NCBI RefSeq assembly: GCF_964253915.1
Contig: NZ_CAXUSG020000006.1
Location: forward strand, 296,316-360,315
Length of the DNA: 64,000 nt
Source: Metarhizobium sp964253915
Lineage (GTDB): Bacteria > Pseudomonadota > Alphaproteobacteria > Rhizobiales > Rhizobiaceae
Direction of reading: 5' to 3'
Part shown: positions 17,889-26,770 of the stretch, piece after piece
Layout of the letters: each line of letters starts with the position of its first letter
How positions within the stretch are numbered: position 1 is the stretch's first letter
Position numbers and translations under genes: made by a program
Notes under the pieces: generated by a model
The model's database searches: none
What the model was told of the DNA's origin: nothing
Seen by the model: only the letters and a program-made list of their open reading frames with translations

Positions 17889-19979
17889 ATGACGACGACA
17901 CTCACTCAGGCGGAGCGCTGGCTGACCCTTGACACGCCGCTCGGCGAGGATGTGCTTGTCGCAACCGGTGTCCGTGGGGTGGAAGGCATCTCGCGGCTTT
18001 TTGAATTTCATGCGGAAGCCCTCTGCGAGCGCGAGATCATTGCGCCGGGGGATCTTCTCGGCAAAAGCGTGACGCTGCAGATGTCGCACCCGGCCTCGAA
18101 GCGGCGCCTGGTGAACGGCATCGTGACGGCATTCTCAGGCGGTGCCCTGACGCGCAGCAGTTACCGCATCTACAATCTGACGATTTCGCCGACCTTCTGG
18201 GTTCTCGACCGAACGTCTGACTACAAGATTTTCCAGGACAAGACTGCGGTGGAGATCGTCGAGGAAATCCTCGGCGAAGAAAGCATCAAGTTCGAGAAGA
18301 AGCTCAACGCGACCTACGACCGGCGGGAATATTGCGTCCAGTATGGCGAAACCAACCGCGCCTTCGTCGAGCGTTTGCTGGCCGAGGAAGGCATTTTCTA
18401 CTTTTTCACCCATGCGCAGGGCGCCCATACGCTGGTGCTGGCGGACGACGCCACCGGCTATAAGGATTGCCTGCAGGAAAAGGTGGCTTACCGTGCCGAC
18501 AGCAGCAACACGGCGGATGCGATCTCTGTCCTGGATATTGGCCGCGGACTGACCGACACCAAATGGGAACTCCAGGACTACAATTTCGAGGTTCCCAGCG
18601 AAAATGTCTCGGGAACGAAAACCACGAAGAAGGCGCCGGCTGCCGACAAGTCTTGGTCGCATTTCCGCTTTCCGGGCGACTCCATCCAGAAGACGACGCT
18701 CACTCGCCTGTCGGCCGTGGCCGTCGATGCATCTGACCGCGTCACGGAGACGATTTCAGGTGATTCAAGCTGTGCGAGTTTTGCCCCCGGCCATCGCTTT
18801 ACGGTCGAACATCCGATCGATGCGGAGAACAACAAAACCTACGTGCTGACGGAGGTCTATCACGAGGCTTACAACCGCACGCACTTTACCATGCAGGGCG
18901 GCAGTGGCGGAGAACCTTCCTATAAGAACCGGTTTACCGGCGCGATCTCCACGCAGCCGGCGCGCAGCCCGCTGCCGGTGCCGCGGCCGATTGCCCGGGG
19001 GCCGGTAACCGCCAAGGTCGTCGGCGCGTCGCAGGAAGAGATCCATACGGACAAGTATGGCCGCATCCGCGTACAATTCTTCTGGGATCGCTACGGCAAG
19101 AACAACGAACAGAGCTCCTGCTTCATCCGCGTCGCGCAAAGCATGGCGGGCAGCGCCTGGGGTTCGATGTTCATTCCGCGTGTCGGAATGGAAGTGGTGG
19201 TGCAGTTCCTCGACGGCGACCCCGACAGGCCGCTGGTGACCGGCGCCGTCTACAACGCCGACAACATGCCGCCGTGGGCCTTGCCGGAGAACATGACGAA
19301 AAGCGGCCTGCTGACGCGGTCGACGAAGGACGGCCAGGTCGCGAATGCCAACGAATTGTCTTTCGAAGACAAGAAGGGCAGCGAAAAGATCCTGTTCCAC
19401 GCGGAGAAGGATTTTACCCGCGAGGTCGAAAACGACGACGTGCTCGATGTCGGCCATGACCAGACGCGGACGATCAAGAACGACCGGACCTCGACGATCA
19501 CCGAAGGCAACGACACCTTCACGATCAAGAAGGGCAACCGTGTCGAAAAGATCGAGACCGGCAACGAAACCCTCGATATCGACAAGGGTAACCGCACGAC
19601 GACGCTTGGGCAGGGCAACGATACGCTGACGCTGTCGCAAGGCAACCGGACGGCGACGCTCGACAAAGGCAACGACGCCCTGACCGTGTCGATGGGGAAC
19701 CGGACGACGACGGTCGACAAGGGTGACGATACGTTAACTGTTTCTCTGGGAAATCAGACAACCAAGGCGAGTGCTGGTAAGATTCTGCTGGAAGCCGGGC
19801 AAGGCATAACCTTGAAATGCGGCTCGAGCACCATCGAATTGACACCGGCCGGGATCAACATAAAGGCGGTTCAGATCACGATAAAGGGGGATGCGAAGGC
19901 AGGCCTGCAGGCGCCGATGGTGGACGTTGCCGGGGACGGCATGGTCACCGTCAAGGGCGGTATCGTGAAGATCAACTAG
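17889..19979 (+). CDS. vgrG: VgrG (TssI), T6SS spike protein with repeat-rich needle
   Basis: Trimeric puncturing spike carried on the Hcp tube. The protein has 696 residues: a gp27-like head (from about LDTPLGEDVLVATGVRGVEG), a gp5 OB-fold part (DKYGRIRVQFFWDR, and SMFIPRVGMEVVVQFLDGDPDRP, classic VgrG blocks), then a long beta-helical needle. The needle contains a run of nearly identical units GNDT.T...GNR with an 18-residue period near residues 540-630. The protein ends with a short beta prism and no toxin domain. Its tip is presumably capped by the separate PAAR at 12539. The downstream DUF6931-like gene begins 11 nt after the stop. Confidence 0.95.
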   Translation: MTTTLTQAERWLTLDTPLGEDVLVATGVRGVEGISRLFEFHAEALCEREIIAPGDLLGKSVTLQMSHPASKRRLVNGIVTAFSGGALTRSSYRIYNLTISPTFWVLDRTSDYKIFQDKTAVEIVEEILGEESIKFEKKLNATYDRREYCVQYGETNRAFVERLLAEEGIFYFFTHAQGAHTLVLADDATGYKDCLQEKVAYRADSSNTADAISVLDIGRGLTDTKWELQDYNFEVPSENVSGTKTTKKAPAADKSWSHFRFPGDSIQKTTLTRLSAVAVDASDRVTETISGDSSCASFAPGHRFTVEHPIDAENNKTYVLTEVYHEAYNRTHFTMQGGSGGEPSYKNRFTGAISTQPARSPLPVPRPIARGPVTAKVVGASQEEIHTDKYGRIRVQFFWDRYGKNNEQSSCFIRVAQSMAGSAWGSMFIPRVGMEVVVQFLDGDPDRPLVTGAVYNADNMPPWALPENMTKSGLLTRSTKDGQVANANELSFEDKKGSEKILFHAEKDFTREVENDDVLDVGHDQTRTIKNDRTSTITEGNDTFTIKKGNRVEKIETGNETLDIDKGNRTTTLGQGNDTLTLSQGNRTATLDKGNDALTVSMGNRTTTVDKGDDTLTVSLGNQTTKASAGKILLEAGQGITLKCGSSTIELTPAGINIKAVQITIKGDAKAGLQAPMVDVAGDGMVTVKGGIVKIN
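19506..19770 (+). repeat. In-gene tandem repeat coding the VgrG needle
   Basis: About five tandem copies of a roughly 54-bp unit encoding an 18-residue motif with two glycine-asparagine turns (GND.L...GNR.........). The copies differ mostly at synonymous sites and at a few residues. The repeat number should set needle length, and the array is a possible site of slippage or recombination. Confidence 0.75.
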
Positions 19980-19990
19980 GAGCGCGGACT

Positions 19991-20602
19991 GTGAAGATCC
20001 AGAACGAACCGTTCCGCAAGGTGAGTGCTGCGACAGCAGCGGAGATTTGTGAGCGCGTCGACCTCTCGACGGAAGCGCGCGCCTTCCTGCTGCCGGACCT
20101 CTCGCCGCAAGGTTACTTCTCCCTGCTGGTGGATTCCGAGCAGGTCGGCGATGCCGTGCGCTTCATGGCGTTCTCGCTGCCCGTCCGTGAGGCGGTGTGG
20201 TGGGCTTGTGTCGTGGCGCATACCAATATCGCCCAGCCGAATGAACTCGAAACGACCTGCCTGGAGCGGACGGCCGCCTGGGTCTACGGTCCGAACGAGG
20301 AGCGCAGGCGGGCATGTTTTGCCGTTGCCGAACAGGCGAAATTCGAGGGGGCAGCGGCCTATGCGGCGCTTTCCGTCTTCTGGTCGGGCGGAAGCCTGGC
20401 GCCGGAAGGCATGCCGGATGCGCCAGCGGATCCCAAGCTCGGCCCGATCGGTGTCGGCGCTTCCGTGCTGCTGTCCATCACCGGCGGCGCGCCGCAGAGC
20501 CTCCTGAGGCGCTTCGAGGCATCGGTGGTGCGCGGCGTGAACATCGCCAATGGCGGGAACGGCTGGTTGAAGGACGACCGCCCGCTGAAGGCGGCAAGCT
20601 AG
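19991..20602 (+). CDS. DUF6931-like T6SS-associated protein of unknown function
   Basis: A 203-residue soluble protein starting at a GTG at 19991 with AGGAG overlapping the vgrG stop. It contains a helical region with REAVWWACVVAHTN and later LERTAAWVYGPNEERRRACF, followed by a glycine-rich C-terminal part. I associate this pattern with the DUF6931 family often encoded beside vgrG, but with modest certainty. No signal peptide, membrane helix, catalytic motif or toxin signature is visible. Its place directly after vgrG suggests a loading adaptor, chaperone or non-classical effector. No partner immunity gene follows. Confidence 0.75.
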   Translation: MKIQNEPFRKVSAATAAEICERVDLSTEARAFLLPDLSPQGYFSLLVDSEQVGDAVRFMAFSLPVREAVWWACVVAHTNIAQPNELETTCLERTAAWVYGPNEERRRACFAVAEQAKFEGAAAYAALSVFWSGGSLAPEGMPDAPADPKLGPIGVGASVLLSITGGAPQSLLRRFEASVVRGVNIANGGNGWLKDDRPLKAAS

Positions 20603-20755
20603 GGTTGCGAAGAAACAATCGGGGTTTTTCAACCTCTTTAACATTTTGCGCATAAGAGTGGAATTACAGTCGAGTGTCCTTCTTGTTACGGCCGCGCCCG
20701 CGGTCAAGGAGACAAGGTTCGGCCGGGTTCTTCTCTCTGAAAAGGAAGCCTGCTC

Positions 20756-21892
20756 ATGGCGTTGACGCCGGTCATCGATATCGACGCTTTTCTCCAGCCC
20801 ATCAGCGATGATGCGCCGGCTGGAACGGATCCGCGTGCCGATACCTCGTCGTCCTCGCTCTATTACCAGACGAAGGATGCGCGCAACGCTGCGCGTTCGG
20901 CCGAACGTTCCGCCGTCGAACTCGGCGGCCCGCCGCCGGAAGAATGGGACGTGGTTGCCGAGACGGCGGCGACCATCCTCGCCAGCCACGCGAAAGATCT
21001 GGAAATCGCCGCCTGGTTCGTCGAGGCCCTGCTGCGCCAGGAAGGTTTTGCCGGGCTGCGGGATGGCTTCAAGGTCATCACCGGCATCGTCCAGAATTTC
21101 TGGGAACCGTGTTTCCCGGAACTCGACGAGGACGGCATCGAAAGCAAGGTGTCCGCGGTATCGGGGCTGAGCGGCGCCGGCGCCGTCGGCACGTTGATCC
21201 AGCCGACCCGGCTGGTTCCGCTGACCTTCGGTTCGCTGGCGGATTATTCCTTGTGGAACTTCGAGCAGGCGACGGATCTCGAAAAGATTACCGACACATA
21301 CAAGCGCCAGGAACGGATCGACAACGGCGCCGTTACCATGGAGCAGTTCAACCAGAGTGTCGCCGAAACTCCGGCGGCCCGCTTTGGCGAAACGGCGGCG
21401 CTGATCGAAGAGACGCTGGCGGCGCTGGCGGATATGTCGGCTGCCTTCGATGCCGTTGCCGGCATGGATGCCCCGCCGACGTCCGCGCTCCGCGAACTGC
21501 TGGAACAGATTCTTGGTTCGCTCAAGCATTTTGCCGCCGACAAGCTTGCCGTTTCCTCCTATGGTGATCCGCAAGCCGGCGCCGGCGAAGAGACCGGCGA
21601 GGCGGTGGAAACCACGGGTGCCGATGGCACCGTCACGATGGTGCAGGTCCGCAAGATCGACGGTTACGCCTCCCGTGACGAAGCTTTGGCGGAATTGCTT
21701 CGTATTTCGAACTATTTCCGCAAGACCGAGCCACACTCGCCGATATCCTACACACTGGAGGATGCGGTTCGGCGAGCGCGCCTCACCCTGCCGGAACTTC
21801 TTGCCGAACTGGCGGAAGATCCAAGTCATATCCAGAGAATACTTCTTGCGGCGGGCATCAAGCCGCCGGAAGCCGAGCCCTCCGGATATTGA
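20756..21892 (+). CDS. tssA: TssA (ImpA), T6SS tail-assembly cap protein
   Basis: Primes and caps sheath/tube polymerisation. The protein has 378 residues. The N-terminal ImpA domain is clear: FLQPISDDAPAGTDPR, then ILASHAKDLEIAAWFVEALLRQEGFAGLRDG and FWEPCFPELDEDG. The C-terminal part is helical with SRDEALAELLRISNYFRKTEPHSP, the usual end of short TssA forms. The ATG at 20756 is preceded by AAGGA. A 153-nt gap after the preceding gene suggests a separate promoter for the tssA-tssB-tssC-tssE set. I see no convincing promoter motif there. Confidence 0.93.
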   Translation: MALTPVIDIDAFLQPISDDAPAGTDPRADTSSSSLYYQTKDARNAARSAERSAVELGGPPPEEWDVVAETAATILASHAKDLEIAAWFVEALLRQEGFAGLRDGFKVITGIVQNFWEPCFPELDEDGIESKVSAVSGLSGAGAVGTLIQPTRLVPLTFGSLADYSLWNFEQATDLEKITDTYKRQERIDNGAVTMEQFNQSVAETPAARFGETAALIEETLAALADMSAAFDAVAGMDAPPTSALRELLEQILGSLKHFAADKLAVSSYGDPQAGAGEETGEAVETTGADGTVTMVQVRKIDGYASRDEALAELLRISNYFRKTEPHSPISYTLEDAVRRARLTLPELLAELAEDPSHIQRILLAAGIKPPEAEPSGY

Positions 21893-21948
21893 GTATAAAA
21901 CGTAGCATCGCATTGATTCCAAACGGCAACTGACACAGAGGGATTGTC

Positions 21949-22458
21949 ATGGCAGAGAGCGTTCAACAGAAACTGAAGAGAGTGCGCGCTCCGCGCGTCC
22001 ACATTACCTATGACGTGGAGACTGAAGGCGCGCAGGTTCGCAAGGAACTTCCTTTCGTTGTCGGCGTGATCGGCGATTTCTCGGGCAAGCCCTACGAGCC
22101 GCTGAAGCCGTTGCGCGATCGCAAGTTCATCCAGATCGACCGCGACAATTTCGACGACGTGATGAAGCGCATGACGCCCGGCGCGGAATTCAAGGTCGAC
22201 AACACGCTGGCCGGCGACGATTCGCAGATGGCGGTGTCGCTGAAGTTCAACTCGATGGAAGACTTCGAGCCGGGTTCGATCGTCGACCAGGTCGAGCCGC
22301 TGCGCAAGCTTCTGGCCGTCCGCAACAAGCTGCGCGACCTGATGTCGAAGGTCGACCGGTCGGAAGAGCTGGAAAGCCTGCTCGAAGAAGTTCTGCAGAA
22401 CACCGAGAAATTGTCCGCGCTCGCCGGCGAGCTGGGCAGCGAGAAGAAGGAGGGCTGA
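21949..22458 (+). CDS. tssB: TssB (VipA), small subunit of the contractile sheath
   Basis: Forms the sheath with TssC. The protein has 169 residues and opens with AESVQQKLKRVRAPRVHITYDVETEGA, followed by ELPFVVGVIGDFSGKP, the standard TssB signature, and a C-terminal helix pair ending in charged residues. The gene lies 56 nt after tssA and its stop is separated from the tssC ATG by 3 nt, consistent with coupled synthesis of the heterodimer. Confidence 0.96.
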   Translation: MAESVQQKLKRVRAPRVHITYDVETEGAQVRKELPFVVGVIGDFSGKPYEPLKPLRDRKFIQIDRDNFDDVMKRMTPGAEFKVDNTLAGDDSQMAVSLKFNSMEDFEPGSIVDQVEPLRKLLAVRNKLRDLMSKVDRSEELESLLEEVLQNTEKLSALAGELGSEKKEG

Positions 22459-22461
22459 TTT

Positions 22462-23955
22462 ATGAGCACTGAAGTCAAAACCGAAGGCGGCGCAGCAGCC
22501 GCAGAAGCCACCGGTTCGCTAAGCCTGCTCGACCAGGCCATCCAGGTCACCAAGACCGCCGAACCGGACGAAATGCAGGACCTCCTGAAGACGTTGACCG
22601 ACGAAGCCCTCTCGGGCACGGTGACCTTCTCCAAGAACCTGACGCAGACCTTCAACAAGGCCATCCAGGCGATCGACGAAAAGCTGTCCAAGCAGCTGAC
22701 CGCGATCATGCATCACCCGGACTTCCAGAAGCTGGAAGGTTCCTGGCGCGGCCTGAACTACCTCGTGAAGAACTCCGAAACGTCGGCGACGCTGAAGATC
22801 CGCGTCCTGAACCAGACGAAGAAGGAACTGCACAAGGATCTCACCAAGGCTGTCGAATTCGACCAGAGCCAGGTGTTCAAGAAAATCTACGAAAACGAAT
22901 TCGGCACCCCCGGTGGCGAACCCTACGGCGCCCTGATCGGCGACTACGAATTCGGCAATGGCACCGAGGACCTGGAAATCCTGCAGGGCATGTCGAACGT
23001 CGCGGCCGCTTCCTTCGCGCCGTTCGTTTCTGCTGCCAGCCCGCGGATGTTCGGCCTGGAAAACTTCACTGACCTTTCCAAGCCGCGTGATCTCGAGAAG
23101 ATTTTCGAGAGCTCGGAATACATCAAGTGGCGGGGCTTCCGTGAAAGCGAAGACAGCCGCTTCGTCACCCTGACGATGCCGCGCGTTCTCGCACGCGTGC
23201 CCTACGGTTCGCAGGGCACCTCGATCGAGGAGTTCAAGTTCGAAGAAGCGCCGATCGATGCCAATGGCGTCGTGACCAAGATGGAGCAGGACCAGTTCAC
23301 CTGGATGAACGCTTCGTACGCACTCGGCGAGCGCCTGACGACGGCTTTCGCCAAGTATGGTTGGTGCGTTGCCATCCGCGGCGCCGAAGGCGGCGGCAAG
23401 GTCGAGAACCTGCCGAGCTTCACCTTCACCAGCGATGACGGCGATGCCGACCAGCAGTGCCCGACGGAAATCGGTATCACCGACCGCCGCGAAGCCGAAC
23501 TCTCCAAGCTCGGCTTCCTGCCGCTGTGCCACTACAAGAACACGGATTACGCCGTTTTCTTCGGTGCGCAGACGACCCAGAAGGCAAAGAAGTACGACAA
23601 GCCGGATGCAACGGCCAACGCCGCCATCTCCGCCCGCCTGCCGTACATCATGGCGACCTCGCGCTTCTCGCACTACCTGAAGGTCATGGGCCGCGACAAG
23701 ATCGGTTCGTTCATGGAAGTCAGCGATTGCGAAACCTGGTTGAACAACTGGATCCGCAACTACGTCAACGGCAACTCGGAAGCCAGCGCCGAAATGAAGG
23801 CGCAGTATCCGCTCGCCGAAGCGCAGGTCTCGGTCAAGGAAGTTCCGGGCGCTCCGGGTTCCTACAACGCCGTCGCCTACCTGCGTCCGTGGCTGCAGAT
23901 GGAAGAGCTGACCGCTTCCATGCGTCTGGTTGCGCGCATCCCGCAGATGGGTTGA
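22462..23955 (+). CDS. tssC: TssC (VipB), large subunit of the contractile sheath
   Basis: Main sheath protein. The protein has 497 residues, with family blocks MHHPDFQKLEGSWRGLNYLV, FDQSQVFKKIYENEFGTPGG, PYGALIGDYEF, and a C-terminal VKEVPGAPGSYNAVAYLRPW followed by MRLVARIP. It is complete and standard in length. It directly follows tssB and precedes a second, divergent TssC-like gene by 4 nt. Confidence 0.96.
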   Translation: MSTEVKTEGGAAAAEATGSLSLLDQAIQVTKTAEPDEMQDLLKTLTDEALSGTVTFSKNLTQTFNKAIQAIDEKLSKQLTAIMHHPDFQKLEGSWRGLNYLVKNSETSATLKIRVLNQTKKELHKDLTKAVEFDQSQVFKKIYENEFGTPGGEPYGALIGDYEFGNGTEDLEILQGMSNVAAASFAPFVSAASPRMFGLENFTDLSKPRDLEKIFESSEYIKWRGFRESEDSRFVTLTMPRVLARVPYGSQGTSIEEFKFEEAPIDANGVVTKMEQDQFTWMNASYALGERLTTAFAKYGWCVAIRGAEGGGKVENLPSFTFTSDDGDADQQCPTEIGITDRREAELSKLGFLPLCHYKNTDYAVFFGAQTTQKAKKYDKPDATANAAISARLPYIMATSRFSHYLKVMGRDKIGSFMEVSDCETWLNNWIRNYVNGNSEASAEMKAQYPLAEAQVSVKEVPGAPGSYNAVAYLRPWLQMEELTASMRLVARIPQMG

Positions 23956-23959
23956 TCGC

Positions 23960-25504
23960 ATGGTGGATGCCGAGGTTCTTGATGCGGTAGGGCCTGCTTC
24001 AGGTAGCGAGCCCGTAAGCCTCGATCTTCGGCGCAGCATTGTCGATGCTGTTTTGGGGCGCGGCGGCGAAGAACTCGCCGCCGCGCTCGACGATTTTTTC
24101 GGCGAAGACGACCGGACGGCCGGATTGGCCCGGTGGTTTTCGGAGGAACAGCTGGCCCGGATCGAGCCGAGCCGGATCTCCGCCATGCTGATGCGCGATA
24201 TTGCCGCCATCGACGCGCTGATCGGCGATCAGGTGGACGAGATCCTCCACGCGCCTGAATTCAAGCGTATGGAAGCTGCGTGGCGCGGCGTCGATCTGCT
24301 GCTGGCGGAAACCGACGACGACGAGAAAATTCGCCTGCGTCTGTTCAATGCGACGTGGCTGGAATTGTCGCGGGATTTCGACAGGTCGATCGAATTCGAC
24401 CAGAGCACCCTGTTTGCCAAGATCTACAACGAGGAATACGGCATGCCGGGCGGCGTGCCTTACGGATTGCTGGTCTGCGATTACGCCGTGCGTCATCGCT
24501 TCTCGTCCGGCTCCGGCCCGGTGACAGACGACGTGAGCACGCTGTCCAGTATCGCGCAGGTGGCGGCGGCGGCGTTTTCCCCTTGCGTGATCGGTGCGGC
24601 GCCGGAACTCTTCGGCGTCTCGACATTCGCCGACCTGTCCTATTCGCAGCGTCTCGACACCAGCTTCCGGCTGGTCGAGTACCAGCGGTGGCGCAAGCTG
24701 CGGGAGAGGGAAGAAAGCCGGTTCGTCGGCATTGCCCTGCCGCGCATCCTTTTGCGCGACCGGTATCGCGACAGCGCTGTCCGGGAGGATGGTTTCCGAT
24801 ACATCGAAGGCGGTACCGGCGTCGATTCCTGGCTGTGGGGCAACGCCGCCTTCGGCTTCGGCGTGGTGGCGATCCGTGCTTTCAAGGAGTGGGGCTGGTT
24901 TGCCGACGTCTGCGGCACGCGGGGCGACAGCAATCGTGGCGGGGTGATTTCCGATCTGCCGTCGCCGGATTTCTCGACCGTCGAGGCAGCCGGCTATCGG
25001 CGTCCGCTGGAGGTCGAACTGACCGACAAGAAGCAGAAGGCGCTCGAGGATCTCGGCTTCATCTCCTTCAGCCCCTGCAATTTTACGCGTTCCGTGGTGA
25101 TGCTTGGCGCCCAATCGCTGCATCTGCCCACGGATGAGGGCGACGTTGCCGAGCGGGCAAACGACCGACTTTCCTCGATGCTGCAATATGTGATGTGCAT
25201 CAGCCGCTTCGCGCATTACGTCAAGGTGATGGCTCGCGATCGGGTCGGCGCCTACTCGACGCCGCAGGATCTGGAGCGCTATCTGGCGGAGTGGTTGCGC
25301 AACTATACGATTGGCAATACCGATGCCGGGCCGGAACTCAAGGCGCGTTATCCGTTGAGCGGTGCGCAGCTGGAAGTTAGGGAAACGCCGGGCCGCCCGG
25401 GTTCCATGAACTGCGTCATGCATCTGCAACCGCATTTCCAATTCGACCAGGTGGTCTCGGGGTTCAAGATGCGGACGGAAATACAGGCGGCGAGGGTAAG
25501 ATAG
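23960..25504 (+). CDS. Second TssC-family protein (TssC paralog)
   Basis: A 514-residue protein that aligns with TssC over most of its length: LHAPEFKRMEAAWRGVDLLL, FDQSTLFAKIYNEEYGMPGG, PYGLLVCDYAV, LRDRY, and the C-terminal VRETPGRPGSMNCVMHLQPH. It differs by an extra N-terminal 80 residues and by the loss of the family's usual MRLVARIP end, replaced by GFKMRTEIQAARVR. The ATG at 23960 lies 4 nt after tssC; an earlier start would overlap it. Paired TssC genes are known from Agrobacterium-type clusters. Whether this copy forms mixed sheath or another part is open. Confidence 0.9.
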   Translation: MVDAEVLDAVGPASGSEPVSLDLRRSIVDAVLGRGGEELAAALDDFFGEDDRTAGLARWFSEEQLARIEPSRISAMLMRDIAAIDALIGDQVDEILHAPEFKRMEAAWRGVDLLLAETDDDEKIRLRLFNATWLELSRDFDRSIEFDQSTLFAKIYNEEYGMPGGVPYGLLVCDYAVRHRFSSGSGPVTDDVSTLSSIAQVAAAAFSPCVIGAAPELFGVSTFADLSYSQRLDTSFRLVEYQRWRKLREREESRFVGIALPRILLRDRYRDSAVREDGFRYIEGGTGVDSWLWGNAAFGFGVVAIRAFKEWGWFADVCGTRGDSNRGGVISDLPSPDFSTVEAAGYRRPLEVELTDKKQKALEDLGFISFSPCNFTRSVVMLGAQSLHLPTDEGDVAERANDRLSSMLQYVMCISRFAHYVKVMARDRVGAYSTPQDLERYLAEWLRNYTIGNTDAGPELKARYPLSGAQLEVRETPGRPGSMNCVMHLQPHFQFDQVVSGFKMRTEIQAARVR

Positions 25505-25505
25505 G

Positions 25506-25985
25506 ATGGCACGCAATCCGCCAAAGGCACCGCCGCGTCTGGCGCTCTTCGACCGGCTTCTGCAGGGCGACAGTGTCGAGACCGACAAGAACGCCGACCG
25601 CGCGATGCGCGAGTTGCGCGACTCCGTGCGGCGCGATCTCGAAATTCTCTTCAACACCCGTCCCCGGCATCTGCCGATCGATCCGGCATTGGAGGAGTTG
25701 CAGAAGTCGCTCCTGGCTTTCGGCCTGCCCTCGCTGCAGGGCCAGCATGTTGCGACCCCGACCCAGCAGCGGAAATTTCAGGAGCATCTGCAGTCGATCA
25801 TCCAGCGGTTCGAGCCGCGTTTCCGGGATCTTTCGGTGCAACTTGTGCAGAACCAGGACTGGATGGACCGCGTCTTGCGCCTGCAGATCCATGCCATCCT
25901 GGAAACCGATTCGTCCAGCGAGGCGGTGGTCTACGATACGATGATCGATCCGGTTTCCGGCGGTCTCGTCATCAAGGAAGCGTGA
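25506..25985 (+). CDS. tssE: TssE (gp25-like), T6SS baseplate protein
   Basis: Baseplate wedge and sheath initiator. The protein has 159 residues: LALFDRLLQGD at the N-terminus, SVRRDLEILFNTRP as the conserved central helix-turn, then GLPSLQG and a C-terminal strand pattern LRLQIHAILE. It starts one base after the stop of the second tssC-like gene. This is the last T6SS gene on the plus strand. Its usual downstream partners tssF and tssG lie on the other side of the cluster in the opposite orientation. Confidence 0.93.
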   Translation: MARNPPKAPPRLALFDRLLQGDSVETDKNADRAMRELRDSVRRDLEILFNTRPRHLPIDPALEELQKSLLAFGLPSLQGQHVATPTQQRKFQEHLQSIIQRFEPRFRDLSVQLVQNQDWMDRVLRLQIHAILETDSSSEAVVYDTMIDPVSGGLVIKEA

Positions 25986-26005
25986 CGCGCTCGCGGCGGA
26001 CCTTA

Positions 26006-26413
26006 TTACGCGGCAAAGATCTGCATCGAGCGTGGCGCAGGCGCGCGCTGGTGGCTGCGGCGGGCGATGGCATATTCCAGCGATTGTTCGATGGTGCGCG
26101 AATCGACCGGTTTCCTGACAACACCCAGCGCACCCTTGACGCCTGTGGCCACCAGTTCCGGATTGGCCGTCATGAAGATGACGGTGACGCCGAATTCTTC
26201 GGCGAGGATGCGACCGATTTCGGGGCCGCTGGGGCCATCCGACAGGTTGACATCAACGAGCGCGATATCGGCCAGCGGTGCGAGAATAAGCGCATTTTCC
26301 TTGTTGCTGGCGAGACCGACCACATCCGCCTCGACAGGCGACGACGACACCATGTCCTCGACGTCCATGGCAATGAGGTATTCATCCTCGATTATCAGCA
26401 CACGATGATTCAT
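26006..26413 (-). CDS. Single-domain response regulator (receiver only)
   Basis: A 135-residue stand-alone receiver domain. It opens MNHRVLIIEDEYLIAMDVED (acidic pair in the first loop), carries the phospho-acceptor in ALVDVNLSDGPSG, the conserved Thr in VIFMTANPE, and the Lys in VVRKPVD. There is no output domain. The start at the ATG at 26413 has GGGGG just upstream; an earlier in-frame ATG adds 11 unlike residues. It converges with tssE (20 nt apart). A perfect EcfG-type promoter (26574-26598) lies upstream, so it probably belongs to the general stress regulon and may act in a HWE/HisKA2 phosphorelay (inference). Confidence 0.9.
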   Translation of the reverse strand: MNHRVLIIEDEYLIAMDVEDMVSSSPVEADVVGLASNKENALILAPLADIALVDVNLSDGPSGPEIGRILAEEFGVTVIFMTANPELVATGVKGALGVVRKPVDSRTIEQSLEYAIARRSHQRAPAPRSMQIFAA

Positions 26414-26573
26414 ATCGCCCCCATTCTGATCCCTACTCGTCTCCATAACCTGATCCTTTCCGAAGCGACGACCCGTCTTGCGAGCAGACGTGCTCGGTCA
26501 TACCGATCTTCCAGGTCATGGGTCACGCTGTTGTATATCCGTGGGCTTGTATTCTTGCCCTTTGAAATCTCAA

Positions 26574-26598
26574 AACGGCCGGGATTGAAATATGTTCC
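26574..26598 (-). promoter_or_regulatory. EcfG-type general stress promoter for the response regulator
   Basis: On the minus strand GGAAC is followed by exactly 16 nt and CGTT, the alphaproteobacterial EcfG consensus. It lies about 160 nt upstream of the receiver gene and reads toward it. The rest of the gap to 26770 is AT-richer and shows no gene I can support. Confidence 0.75.
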
Positions 26599-26770
26599 GC
26601 GGAAGAACATCTTTTGTGAAAAATAGGGAAGATTCGGGAGAAAATAACTTAGAACTTGAAATTGGAGGATTTCATAAAGAATAAATTAACCATGTCGGCC
26701 GTTTTTGGTTAATCGAAAGTAAATTATTCCGCTTTCGCCCGAACTGTGTCGGCGTGCAGGGGCAGATGCT

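Noticed and set aside
26410..26610. A 66-codon frame covering the receiver-gene leader
   Set aside because: Its 5' end runs through the EcfG promoter, so it cannot be translated whole from that transcript; only the inner 38-codon GTG frame remains possible and is noted as a finding.
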